Assembly: GCA_023390335.1 (NCBI GenBank)
Contig: JAEWCZ010000053.1
Location: 124,001 to 188,000, forward strand
Length of the DNA: 64,000 nt
Source: Bacillota bacterium
GTDB lineage: Bacteria > Bacillota > Clostridia > Acetivibrionales > DSM-1351
Direction: 5' to 3'
The notes beneath the pieces are model-generated. The model was not told where the DNA came from, searched no databases, and worked only from the letters and a program-made list of their open reading frames with translations. Below are positions 34,820-43,420 of the stretch, piece by piece. A program made the translations under genes and the position numbers. The first letter of the stretch is position 1, and each line of letters starts with the position of its first letter.

Positions 34820-35226
34820 TCCTGCACCCCACAGTGTTTTGTATGTCTAAAATATCATAATAGATATTATATATTAATATTTAATCCATTTCTTCAAAAT
34901 TAATATAAAATTTTCCTGAACAAGTCAAAACAGTTATATATCATAGGAAAAGTTAAATTTAACCCTTTGCAATCAATTTGGTACAGGTTAAATATTTAAT
35001 ATTAATTATATGAATCAAAATTGATTATTGTACAACCCAAATGTATTCTATATATTCCTTTCGCCCCTTAACACAGACAAAATGATTAAAATTGAAATCC
35101 TTAGAAAATTGTCATTCTTGAACTGAAATTTTGTAGTGATAAAATAATGCCATCAGCAGATCGAACCAAAGCTTCTATTTATTATATTAGATTCAAAAAA
35201 ATTTAACCAGGGGGGTAGCTATTTGC
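34820..35226. other. Intergenic control region of the divergent regulator and importer
   Basis: 407 AT-rich bases without a convincing gene. It contains an inverted repeat AATCAA-AA-TTGATT (35013-35026) overlapping a promoter-like pair TTGATT (35021) and TATTCT (35044), and a second promoter-like pair at 35118-35145. The AraC-type regulator on the minus strand would be expected to act here. Confidence 0.4.
35118..35145 (+). promoter_or_regulatory. Putative promoter of the first importer operon
   Basis: TTGAAC (35118-35123), 16-nt spacer, TAAAAT (35140-35145), about 80 nt upstream of the permease start. Confidence 0.45.
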
Positions 35227-36183
35227 ATGGGGAAAACAAGCACTGCTGTTTCAAAAGCTTTACCAAATAATCTTCCTAAAAAGGGGTTTGGCCATTACTT
35301 AAAAAGAGATATATATCTTTATTTATTGTTAATGCTGCCGGTTACATACTTTATACTGTTTAAATACGTACCCATGTATGGCATCGTTATAGCATTCAAA
35401 GAATACAACATATTTCAGGGCGTATTTGCCAGTCCTTGGATAGGGTGGGATGCTTTCAGGGAAGTTTTTAAATCCGATGATTTTTACAGAGCACTTAAAA
35501 ATACATTCCTGCTAAACGGCTTTGATATGATATTCGGATTCCCGGCTCCGATTATTCTCGCAATAATCATTAATGAAGTCAAATCCGTAAGATATAAAAG
35601 AATTTCTCAGACAATGCTTTACCTTCCACACTTCTTGTCATGGGTTATAATCGGAGGAATAGCACTTCAGATATTTGCTCCCAACTTTGGTATGATTGAT
35701 ACCCTTATTAAGGGAATGGGATTTAAAACGATACCATTCTTAACTGAAAAGTGGCACTGGCTTGCCACGTATACAGGTATCGGTATATGGCAGAGTGCAG
35801 GCTGGGGTATGATAATATATCTCGCAGCTATAACCGGGATACCTTCTGAACTTTATGAAGCTGCAGATGTAGACGGTGCAGGGAGACTTAGAAAAATATG
35901 GAGCATCACAATGCCAGCTATCAAGCCTACAATAATTATCCTGTTTATATTGAATATAGGTAAGATTTCAATGATAGGCTTTGACCGTCCATATATTCTC
36001 GGAAACCAGCAGGTTAAAGATTTTTCAGATGTTATCAGTACGTATGTATACAGAGTTGGCTTACAGTCTTCAAGGTATAACATTGCAACTGCAGTAGGAT
36101 TGTTCCAGTCCATTGTAGGTCTGGTATTCCTGTCTGTAACAAACTGGATAGCAAATAAGAGCGGTGAGCAAGGTATATGGTAG
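35227..36183 (+). CDS. ABC sugar importer permease, LplB type (importer 1)
   Basis: A 318-residue membrane protein with about six helices. PVTYFILFKYVPMYGIVIAF starts the first helix region. The EAA loop that contacts the ATPase reads YEAADVDGAGRLRKIWSITM. It belongs to the LplB/YtgP-like permeases of oligosaccharide importers. It forms a heterodimer with the next gene's product, fed by the lipoprotein encoded third. No ATPase gene is present. GGGGGG precedes ATG 35227. Confidence 0.92.
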   Translation: MGKTSTAVSKALPNNLPKKGFGHYLKRDIYLYLLLMLPVTYFILFKYVPMYGIVIAFKEYNIFQGVFASPWIGWDAFREVFKSDDFYRALKNTFLLNGFDMIFGFPAPIILAIIINEVKSVRYKRISQTMLYLPHFLSWVIIGGIALQIFAPNFGMIDTLIKGMGFKTIPFLTEKWHWLATYTGIGIWQSAGWGMIIYLAAITGIPSELYEAADVDGAGRLRKIWSITMPAIKPTIIILFILNIGKISMIGFDRPYILGNQQVKDFSDVISTYVYRVGLQSSRYNIATAVGLFQSIVGLVFLSVTNWIANKSGEQGIW

Positions 36184-36201
36184 AGAAAGGTGGTATAAGA
36201 A

Positions 36202-37074
36202 ATGGTTTATAAGACCAGCGATAAGGTTTTTAATATATTTATAAATATAATTACGTTAATTAGTGTTATACTCTGCTTGTTCCCGGTATTGAATGTTGTG
36301 GCTGTTTCAATGAGCTCTAACTCGGCAATATTAGCATCAAAGGTATTTGTTTGGCCTGTGAACTTTAACGTTGAATCATATAAGGCTATCATTAAAGATT
36401 CGACAATGATTTGGTCTCTTGTTTATACAATTATTATTACTGTTGTGTATACTGTAATAGGTATGTTCCTGACGATTTGTGCCGCGTATCCTCTTACCAA
36501 GAAGAGGCTAAAAGGAAGAAACGCCATTATGCTGATGATTATATTTACAATGTATTTCAGCGGTGGACTTATCCCCGACTATATGTTGGTAAAGAATCTT
36601 CACATGCTTGACAGCTCATGGAGTTTGATACTGCCTGGAGTGTTAAGTGCATTTAACCTTATAGTTTTAAAAACATTCTTTACATCTTTGCCTGAAAGTC
36701 TTGAGGAATCAGCAATCCTTGACGGATGCAACGATATAGGTGTTCTTTTTAAAATCGTTCTCCCTTTGTCAAAACCCGTACTTGCAACATTAAGTTTGTT
36801 CTATGCGGTAGGAAAATGGAATAGTTTCATGGACGCTCTCTTTTATATAAGTGATTCAAAACTATATCCATTACAATTAAAGTTGTATCAGATAATTGTT
36901 AACAGCCAAACCGTAGAGGCATCTATAGGAGACGGGAATATGTCACAGAACTTACTTCCTGAAAGTCTTAAAGCAGCCTGTGTAGTATTTGCAACATTAC
37001 CGATAGTTCTTGTATATCCAAAGCTTCAGAAGCACTTTGTAAGCGGCATAATGATTGGTGCCGTTAAAGGTTGA
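36202..37074 (+). CDS. ABC sugar importer permease, YtcP/LplC type (importer 1)
   Basis: A 290-residue membrane protein with about six helices. The EAA loop is LEESAILDGCNDIGVLFKI, with the usual Gly-x8-Leu-Pro pattern in VLPLSKPVLATL. It is the second half of the translocation pore with the preceding gene, 18 nt upstream. The C-terminal FVSGIMIGAVKG is the usual end of YtcP-type permeases. Start ATG 36202. Confidence 0.92.
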   Translation: MVYKTSDKVFNIFINIITLISVILCLFPVLNVVAVSMSSNSAILASKVFVWPVNFNVESYKAIIKDSTMIWSLVYTIIITVVYTVIGMFLTICAAYPLTKKRLKGRNAIMLMIIFTMYFSGGLIPDYMLVKNLHMLDSSWSLILPGVLSAFNLIVLKTFFTSLPESLEESAILDGCNDIGVLFKIVLPLSKPVLATLSLFYAVGKWNSFMDALFYISDSKLYPLQLKLYQIIVNSQTVEASIGDGNMSQNLLPESLKAACVVFATLPIVLVYPKLQKHFVSGIMIGAVKG

Positions 37075-37135
37075 TATAGGGTCTTCGGATTACCCGAAGA
37101 TTTATATAAAAAATAATGTAATGGAGGAGATATTA

Positions 37136-38725
37136 ATGAAAAAAATAAGTACCAGAATTGCAAGCTTGGCACTTTTAACATCTATGAGTATTACTCTATT
37201 TGCCGGTTGCGGTTCAAACGGCGGAACAGACACGGATAGTTCTAAGACCTCTTCATCGTCAAATTCAGCAAAATCAGGTCCGGCGGTAGAATTAACCGTG
37301 GAAGTGTTCGACAGAGCTACACCTGGATATAAGGCAGACGACAATTTCCAGACAAAATGGATACAAGAGAACTTTGGTAAGCCCAACAACATTAATGTAA
37401 AGTTCGTACCTGTTTTAAGACAACAGGAAGTTGAAAAGCTAAACGTTCTTATGGCATCAAATCAAGCACCGGATATCAGTTTTACTTACAATGATGGTAT
37501 TATATACAATTATGTTAAGAGTGGCGGCCTTACTGATTTAGGAGATTTATTAAAGAAAAATGCTCCAAATCTTACAGCATACCTTGGCGAAACTCTGCTT
37601 AACTACGGTAAATTTGATGGAAAGCAACTTGCAGTACCTGCAAAGAGAGTTATAGAAGGCTGCTTCTCAGCATATATACGTAAAGATTGGCTGGACGCAG
37701 TCGGAATGTCTGTCCCAACTACTACAGATGAGTGGTATCAGGTAATGAAGGCATTTAAAGAAAAGGATCCAGGAAAACTTGGTGACAAGAACTATCCTTT
37801 CAGTACATTTGTTGATCCAAACAATATTAACTGGACTACATCAATGTTGTTAGAGTCCTTTAAAAAACCAATTTCAGAAGAACAAAGAATGACATTGCCA
37901 AACTGGGTAGTTCCAGGATTTAAGGACGGTATGAAATTCTTGAACAAGTTATACAACGAGGGCATATTGAATCCTCAGTTTGCACTTGATAAAGACGGTA
38001 AACAATATGAAAAAGATGTATCACAAGGAAGAATAGGATTCATGATACATAATTATGACTTCCCGATAAGAGTAACTCCTGGATTGTTATCTGAGTTGAA
38101 AAAGCAGGTTCCTGGTGCAGATATGATAGCATGTGATCCATTCACAAACTCAGAAGGTAAACATCCAAAAATGAAATATAATCCTAATGGATTGTATTTA
38201 ATAGTTCCAAAAGCAAGTGAACATGCAGAAGAGGCTATAAAGTATCTTGAGTGGCAGTCAAAACCGGAAGTAATAAAGTTCCTCCAAAATGGTGTTAAGG
38301 GTGACCAATACACTGACGAAGTTGATGGTATCCCAGCTAACTTTATACAGAATGACCAGCTTCCTGATGATAAGAAAGCTAACTACACTGACTTGGCATT
38401 AATAGTTAACGGTAAAGAATTCGGAGATCCTACAAAGAACATTCAAGCTGCTTCTTTCGGATATCCCGGATTTGAAGATACATTTAAGAAGGCATATGAT
38501 ATTTCACTTACAGATGCAGGCTATATGCCACATTTTGATACTGTTATAGAATCACAGGCAAAATATCAGAAGGCACTTTCTGATAAGGAATCAGAAATAT
38601 TTGTTAAGAGTATCACATGTAAGCCTGCTGATTTCGACAAGACTTATGACAAACTCGTTGATGAGTACATGAAGTCTGGAGGACAGGAAATAGTTGATGA
38701 AAAATTAGCTGCTTTAAAGAAATAA
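37136..38725 (+). CDS. Solute-binding lipoprotein, LplA type (importer 1)
   Basis: A 529-residue extracellular lipoprotein. The signal peptide ends in the lipobox LFAGC, and a Ser/Thr/Asn-rich linker follows. The rest is a large family-1-type oligosaccharide-binding domain of LplA size. It would capture xylan-derived oligosaccharides, perhaps aldouronates, for the two permeases upstream. I start at ATG 37136, behind GGAGGAG, giving MKKIS. It is the last gene of the operon and uses codons typical of high expression. A terminator follows. Confidence 0.92.
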   Translation: MKKISTRIASLALLTSMSITLFAGCGSNGGTDTDSSKTSSSSNSAKSGPAVELTVEVFDRATPGYKADDNFQTKWIQENFGKPNNINVKFVPVLRQQEVEKLNVLMASNQAPDISFTYNDGIIYNYVKSGGLTDLGDLLKKNAPNLTAYLGETLLNYGKFDGKQLAVPAKRVIEGCFSAYIRKDWLDAVGMSVPTTTDEWYQVMKAFKEKDPGKLGDKNYPFSTFVDPNNINWTTSMLLESFKKPISEEQRMTLPNWVVPGFKDGMKFLNKLYNEGILNPQFALDKDGKQYEKDVSQGRIGFMIHNYDFPIRVTPGLLSELKKQVPGADMIACDPFTNSEGKHPKMKYNPNGLYLIVPKASEHAEEAIKYLEWQSKPEVIKFLQNGVKGDQYTDEVDGIPANFIQNDQLPDDKKANYTDLALIVNGKEFGDPTKNIQAASFGYPGFEDTFKKAYDISLTDAGYMPHFDTVIESQAKYQKALSDKESEIFVKSITCKPADFDKTYDKLVDEYMKSGGQEIVDEKLAALKK

Positions 38726-38750
38726 AAAAATTGAATCCTTTAAATTTACA

Positions 38751-38786
38751 GAAAACCCACTAGGTATTGTCCTAAGTGGGTTTTCT
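38751..38786 (+). terminator. Terminator of importer 1 operon
   Basis: GAAAACCCACT-AGG / CCTA-AGTGGGTTTTC forms a 14-bp stem with a short loop, ending in T-rich sequence. Confidence 0.85.
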
Positions 38787-39048
38787 GTTGTAAGAGCAGC
38801 AACATGATTTTAGCCATAGTGGTTGCAACAGTGTAAACTTATGCTATGATAAGAAAGAGATGGAAGTTCCAGGCTCCTGAATCTTGCAATACATCAGTGT
38901 CCGTATCTACATTTCAGCAGGTTTGGAATGAATTAATGTTTTCCATAGTATTTATTAAGTAAAGATGTTGCAAAAACAAGTTCAAAAGGCCTTATATCAA
39001 GCCCATTAAGGGTTAATTTTTGCAAATTATTTTGTCGAATAAAACCAT
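38787..39048. other. Non-coding stretch upstream of the CE4 gene
   Basis: About 260 bases without a convincing gene (the gap to the next start is 314 bases). A promoter-like pair TTGCAA (38823-38828) and TATGAT (38845-38850), 16 nt apart, could give a long leader, but the promoter at 39049 is better placed. Confidence 0.3.
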
Positions 39049-39077
39049 TTGGCATTTTATTTATTGTGTTGTAAAAT
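39049..39077 (+). promoter_or_regulatory. Promoter of the CE4 and signalling genes
   Basis: TTGGCA (39049-39054), 17-nt spacer, TAAAAT (39072-39077), 24 nt upstream of the CE4 start codon. Strong housekeeping consensus. Confidence 0.65.
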
Positions 39078-39100
39078 GAAAGAAAAGGACGATTAATGAC

Positions 39101-39901
39101 ATGAGATACGAATTTTATTATCCTCAAGGCAAAAAAAAGGCGTTAACATTTAGTTATGATGATGGTCAGATTCACGACCGGCGGCTTGTAGAAATATTTA
39201 ACAAGTACAATATGAAAGCGACTTTTCATATAAATTCGGGAATATTAGGAGTCGATGGATTTATAACAAAAGAAGAGATTGGAAATCTGTTTAAGGGGCA
39301 TGAAGTTTCCTGCCACAGTGTAACTCATCCTTATTTGACCAAACTGTCAAAGGAACAGATTGTAGAGGAGATAAGGGAAGACAGAAGAGAACTTGAAAAT
39401 ATAGTAGGCTATCCTGTAAGAGGAATGTCATACCCATTTGGTGAATATGATTCCAGCATAGTAAATGCTCTGGATGTATTAGGTATAGAGTATTCACGTA
39501 CAGTTAATGCAACAGGTGGATTTTTTATGCCGGCCAATTTCTTGGAATGGCATCCTACATGCCATCATAATGCTGGTATTATCGATAAGCTTAAGGACTT
39601 CAAAAAACCGACACCTTGGCTAAAATTGCCACTATTTTATATTTGGGGGCACAGTTTTGAATTTGCAAGGGAAAATAACTGGGAGGTTATAGAAGATTTC
39701 TGTAGGGAGGCTGCTGATGATCCGACAGTATGGTATGCCACCAATATAGAAATAAAAGATTATATATGTGCTCTAAAGGGATTGATATTCAGCGTTGATC
39801 AAACAATGGTATACAATCCGAGTTGTGTTCCGGTTTGGCTTTCAAAAGACGGCGGGAGTGCAGTTGAACTAAAAGCAGGACAAAGGCTTGTATTCCACTA
39901 G
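39101..39901 (+). CDS. CE4-type polysaccharide deacetylase, no signal peptide
   Basis: A 266-residue protein with the NodB/CE4 fold. Motif 1 is FSYDDG (catalytic and metal Asp), motif 2 HSVTHP (metal His) and motif 3 RGMSYPFGEYD. The later motifs are less standard (IWGHSFEF). There is no signal peptide, so it should act in the cytoplasm. In this setting it may remove acetyl groups from imported xylo-oligosaccharides. Peptidoglycan or chitin deacetylases of the family are normally exported, so they are less likely. It heads the run of signalling genes. Confidence 0.85.
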   Translation: MRYEFYYPQGKKKALTFSYDDGQIHDRRLVEIFNKYNMKATFHINSGILGVDGFITKEEIGNLFKGHEVSCHSVTHPYLTKLSKEQIVEEIREDRRELENIVGYPVRGMSYPFGEYDSSIVNALDVLGIEYSRTVNATGGFFMPANFLEWHPTCHHNAGIIDKLKDFKKPTPWLKLPLFYIWGHSFEFARENNWEVIEDFCREAADDPTVWYATNIEIKDYICALKGLIFSVDQTMVYNPSCVPVWLSKDGGSAVELKAGQRLVFH

Positions 39902-39970
39902 AATATTTGAGAGGATAGTGAATTTATCAACTAATTAACATAAATAATTATACAAGGAAGGTTGCATTAA

Positions 39971-41548
39971 ATGTTGAAAGTACTTCTTGTAGATGATGAA
40001 CCATATGTTCTTGAAGGGCTGAAAGTTATGATGGACTGGGAAGCACATGGCTTTAGAATTTGCGGTGAAGCATCAAATGGTGAGGATGCACTGGAAATCG
40101 TAAGAGTATGCAACCCTGATCTTATAATAACAGACATAAGCATGCCCGGTATAGATGGTCTGGAATTAATCAGACTTTCAAACGAAAAACTAAAATCTAC
40201 TGCAAAATATGTTATACTCAGCGGTTATGACGATTTTTCCTATGCAAAACGTGCTATGCTTTACAACGCCAGTAATTATTTGCTCAAACCCTTGGATGAT
40301 GCCGAACTAAATAGTGTTGTTGCAAAACTGGCAGAACAAATCAGACAGGAACGGAAAAAAACAGAAAATGTAAATAAACAACTTTCATTCATTGCAAATC
40401 AGAGCATTGTCAGATTGATAAACGGAGATAATAAACCGTCTCTCATAGGCAGAGTAGGTATGCTTCTTGATATTGCTGAGGATGAGGATATCCGGTGTAT
40501 ACTTTTTGAGGTTGATTCAGCTGACAGCTGGGCCCAAGCAGAAGAAAAAACAGGATTGAATATGAATAAAGCAAAAGCCGGAAAGGTCATAGAAGATGCT
40601 CTTGATCCGGCTTTTCAGTTTCGTATATTTGAAGACGGAAAAGGGAGAATCGGCCTAATTGCCAGTGAGAAAATGCCCTTTTTCAATTCACTTGAGGAGT
40701 TAGCACAAAGTCTGCTTTTACAATTAAATCAAACTTTTGGGGACGTGGTTTACGCTTCAATAAGTGACTCTGAAAAGGGCCTTTCATCAATAAGCAAAGC
40801 ATATAGACAGGCTCTTTTTGCCATTGGGTTTAAATTTTATTCTCCTGATAAAAGTCTCATAAATTATGAGAATGTTAAAGGATTAATCATTAATTTTGAA
40901 TTGTGTACTGATAATTATAACACGCTACTAGAGCTCATAAGATCAAACCGAACTGAAGAAATTGAACCTGCTGTATCTAGACTTTTTGAGAATTTTTTAG
41001 AAAACCACAGTGCACCACAGATAATAATATCTTATCTTATGAGCTTTCAGATGGAATTGGTTAAGCTTATAATGGAGATAAGCGGGGACCTGCAAGAGTT
41101 TTTAACTCTTGCACTGGATTTTCAGAAAAACTCAGAACATATGAATATGTCTGAGCTTCAAGGTGAATTTTTGAAGCAATGCTTAAGTGCAGCTTCCCAT
41201 ATAAATGATTTTAAACAGGGAAATCCTCAATATATTGTATGCGAAGTAAAAAATTACATTAAACAAAATTATTGTAAAGACATTAAATTGAAAGAGGTAG
41301 CGAGGCATTTTTACATGAACTCCGTATATCTGGGGCAGCTGTTTAAAAAGTTTTCAGGTATGCAGTTCAACGATTACCTGAATACTGTCCGTATAGAAGA
41401 AGCTAAAAAGCTTCTTCAGAGAACGGATATGAAGGTGTGTGAGATTTCAAGTGCTGTGGGTTATAATGATCCTAAATATTTTTTAAGTAAATTTAAAGCT
41501 ATAACCAATCTGCCTCCATCAGCATTTAAAACAGGGAAAACTACTTAA
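39971..41548 (+). CDS. YesN-type response regulator (first of two)
   Basis: A 525-residue two-component regulator. The N-terminal receiver domain has acidic residues in LLVDDEPYV and the phosphorylation site Asp55 in DLIITDISMPG. A long middle region of about 280 residues follows, and the C-terminus is an AraC-type DNA-binding domain (about 420-520, VARHFYMNSVYLGQLFKKFSG and EISSAVGYNDPKYFLSKFK). It is encoded 18 nt upstream of the YesM-type kinase, its likely partner. It probably activates importer and xylanase genes. Confidence 0.93.
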   Translation: MLKVLLVDDEPYVLEGLKVMMDWEAHGFRICGEASNGEDALEIVRVCNPDLIITDISMPGIDGLELIRLSNEKLKSTAKYVILSGYDDFSYAKRAMLYNASNYLLKPLDDAELNSVVAKLAEQIRQERKKTENVNKQLSFIANQSIVRLINGDNKPSLIGRVGMLLDIAEDEDIRCILFEVDSADSWAQAEEKTGLNMNKAKAGKVIEDALDPAFQFRIFEDGKGRIGLIASEKMPFFNSLEELAQSLLLQLNQTFGDVVYASISDSEKGLSSISKAYRQALFAIGFKFYSPDKSLINYENVKGLIINFELCTDNYNTLLELIRSNRTEEIEPAVSRLFENFLENHSAPQIIISYLMSFQMELVKLIMEISGDLQEFLTLALDFQKNSEHMNMSELQGEFLKQCLSAASHINDFKQGNPQYIVCEVKNYIKQNYCKDIKLKEVARHFYMNSVYLGQLFKKFSGMQFNDYLNTVRIEEAKKLLQRTDMKVCEISSAVGYNDPKYFLSKFKAITNLPPSAFKTGKTT

Positions 41549-41566
41549 TTCGGAGATGAATATACC

Positions 41567-43351
41567 ATGAAACTTAGGCCGAGAATTTTAAGCAGGGTTA
41601 ACGATATACCGTTAAATATTAAATTCCTAATAATCTATGTAGTATGTATATTAACACCAATAATATTAATCAATGCTGCATTTCTCGATAAGTTCTACAC
41701 GGTAGTCACTCAGAGAGAAGAAAATAATTATAAAATATCCATGGAAAGGGCAAAAAGTGATATCAATACCCTCATAGAAGGGGGTATTGCCGTCAGCCAC
41801 TCCATATCTACAGATGCTATCATATACGATTTATTGGATTCCAGGTATGAAGATGCAGGGGAATATTATGACATTTATAATAGTACCCTGAGAAACAGAC
41901 TATCAATCTACACTGTAGCATATAATTATATTACCAATATAGGATTATATGTAGATAATCCCAGCATAAGACCAGGAGGCACATACTTCTATATAGACAG
42001 TAGTATAAAAAAAACTCCTTGGTACAAGGATCTGTCTGAATCCAATGAGCAGGTTCTAATTAGAACATATCTGGGAAGTACAAACAGTGCTCCCGTTAGG
42101 CAGATGCAGTATTTAAGCATTCTGAGAAGCTCCAACAACAACCCATCTTTAGGCAACCGAGAAAAAATACTCAAAGTAGACATAAGTCTTGACAAGGTAT
42201 TTACTATTTTTAGCCGTGAGAGGGATTATCTAAGTTTATATTTGGTAGATCCTCAAGATACTATAGTATGTTCAACTACAGGAAGGTACGGAGTAAGCAA
42301 TATTGATGTACTGCAAAAACTCAACAATCGTTCTCTTGGTCAAGAGAATATGATTCTAGAAGCACACCTTGGTAATCCATCATATTTTAAAGGTTGGAAA
42401 CTTATAGGAGTTACAAACAAAGAGCGTATAGCTGACTCTGTAGGTGATACCCTTAGATTTGTATTGATTTTTGCCTTTATAAGTGTTCTTATTTCATCAC
42501 TTCTTATGTACATTATTGTACGGTCGTATAACTACAGACTGAGAAAACTATCCAAGCATATGCTGAAATTTAGAGATGGGAAGTTCGATCTGATAGAAAT
42601 AAACGAAGGAGAAGATGAGATCGGTGGGGTAATCAGAAACTTCAACCTTATGGCAGCACGAATAAATACACTTATAAATGACGTTTATAAGCTGGAACTT
42701 CAGAAAAAGAGTCTTGATCTTGAAAGGGTCAGGGCAGAAATAAACTTTCTCCAGAGCCAGATGAACCCCCATTTTTTATTTAATACGTTAAATGCAATAT
42801 TGGTAGTCAGCATAAAAAATAATTATACGGAAATCGTAGATGTCATCAAATACCTGTCAAAGACATTGCGCCGTCTATTAAGCTGGAAAGACGACCTAGT
42901 TACAATCGAAGAAGAACTGTCATTTACGGAAATGTATCTTAAAATAGAAAAATTCCGTTTCTGTGACAAATTTCATTATGACATAGATATAAATGAAACT
43001 TTGTTGGATTACAAAATACCCAAAATGAGTCTTCAGCCTTTGGTTGAGAACGCCTGTAAGCATGGTATACAAGCGATAAAAGAGGTAGGGGTTATAAATA
43101 TTAGTATTGATACGTGCGAATCAGGTCTTCGGGTAAGCGTCAAAGATAACGGTTCGGGAATGGATCAATATACATTAAAACAATTAATTGAAAATGTTAA
43201 AAGCGAAGTCGAACTTAGTACAAGTATAGGTATAAGAAATGTTTACAGGCGATTAAGACTTTATTATGGAGAAGATATTTCTTTTAAAATTGAAAGTCAA
43301 ATTAATACAGGGACAACAATTTATTTTACAATACCTTTTGAAAAGCTGTAG
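41567..43351 (+). CDS. YesM-type sensor histidine kinase
   Basis: A 594-residue membrane kinase. Transmembrane helices at about 18-40 and 295-320 flank an extracellular Cache-like sensor. A HAMP-like linker (RKLSKHMLKFRDGKFD) and a coiled coil follow. The phospho-acceptor His lies in QMNPHFLFNTLNAI (about 401), and the ATPase domain shows PLVENACKHGIQ and DNGSGMD. It is the only histidine kinase in the window and lies between two YesN-type regulators. The signal is probably an oligosaccharide or a binding-protein complex. Confidence 0.93.
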   Translation: MKLRPRILSRVNDIPLNIKFLIIYVVCILTPIILINAAFLDKFYTVVTQREENNYKISMERAKSDINTLIEGGIAVSHSISTDAIIYDLLDSRYEDAGEYYDIYNSTLRNRLSIYTVAYNYITNIGLYVDNPSIRPGGTYFYIDSSIKKTPWYKDLSESNEQVLIRTYLGSTNSAPVRQMQYLSILRSSNNNPSLGNREKILKVDISLDKVFTIFSRERDYLSLYLVDPQDTIVCSTTGRYGVSNIDVLQKLNNRSLGQENMILEAHLGNPSYFKGWKLIGVTNKERIADSVGDTLRFVLIFAFISVLISSLLMYIIVRSYNYRLRKLSKHMLKFRDGKFDLIEINEGEDEIGGVIRNFNLMAARINTLINDVYKLELQKKSLDLERVRAEINFLQSQMNPHFLFNTLNAILVVSIKNNYTEIVDVIKYLSKTLRRLLSWKDDLVTIEEELSFTEMYLKIEKFRFCDKFHYDIDINETLLDYKIPKMSLQPLVENACKHGIQAIKEVGVINISIDTCESGLRVSVKDNGSGMDQYTLKQLIENVKSEVELSTSIGIRNVYRRLRLYYGEDISFKIESQINTGTTIYFTIPFEKL

Positions 43352-43420
43352 TCCGGAGAATACAATATCCGGTATATATTTATAGAGATCACTATACAAG
43401 TTTATAGAGGAGGCTTTTTA

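Noticed and set aside
39210..39228. Catabolite-repression (cre) site TGAAAGCGACTTTTCA in the CE4 gene
   Set aside because: It is two bases too long for the consensus and lies within coding sequence far from a promoter.
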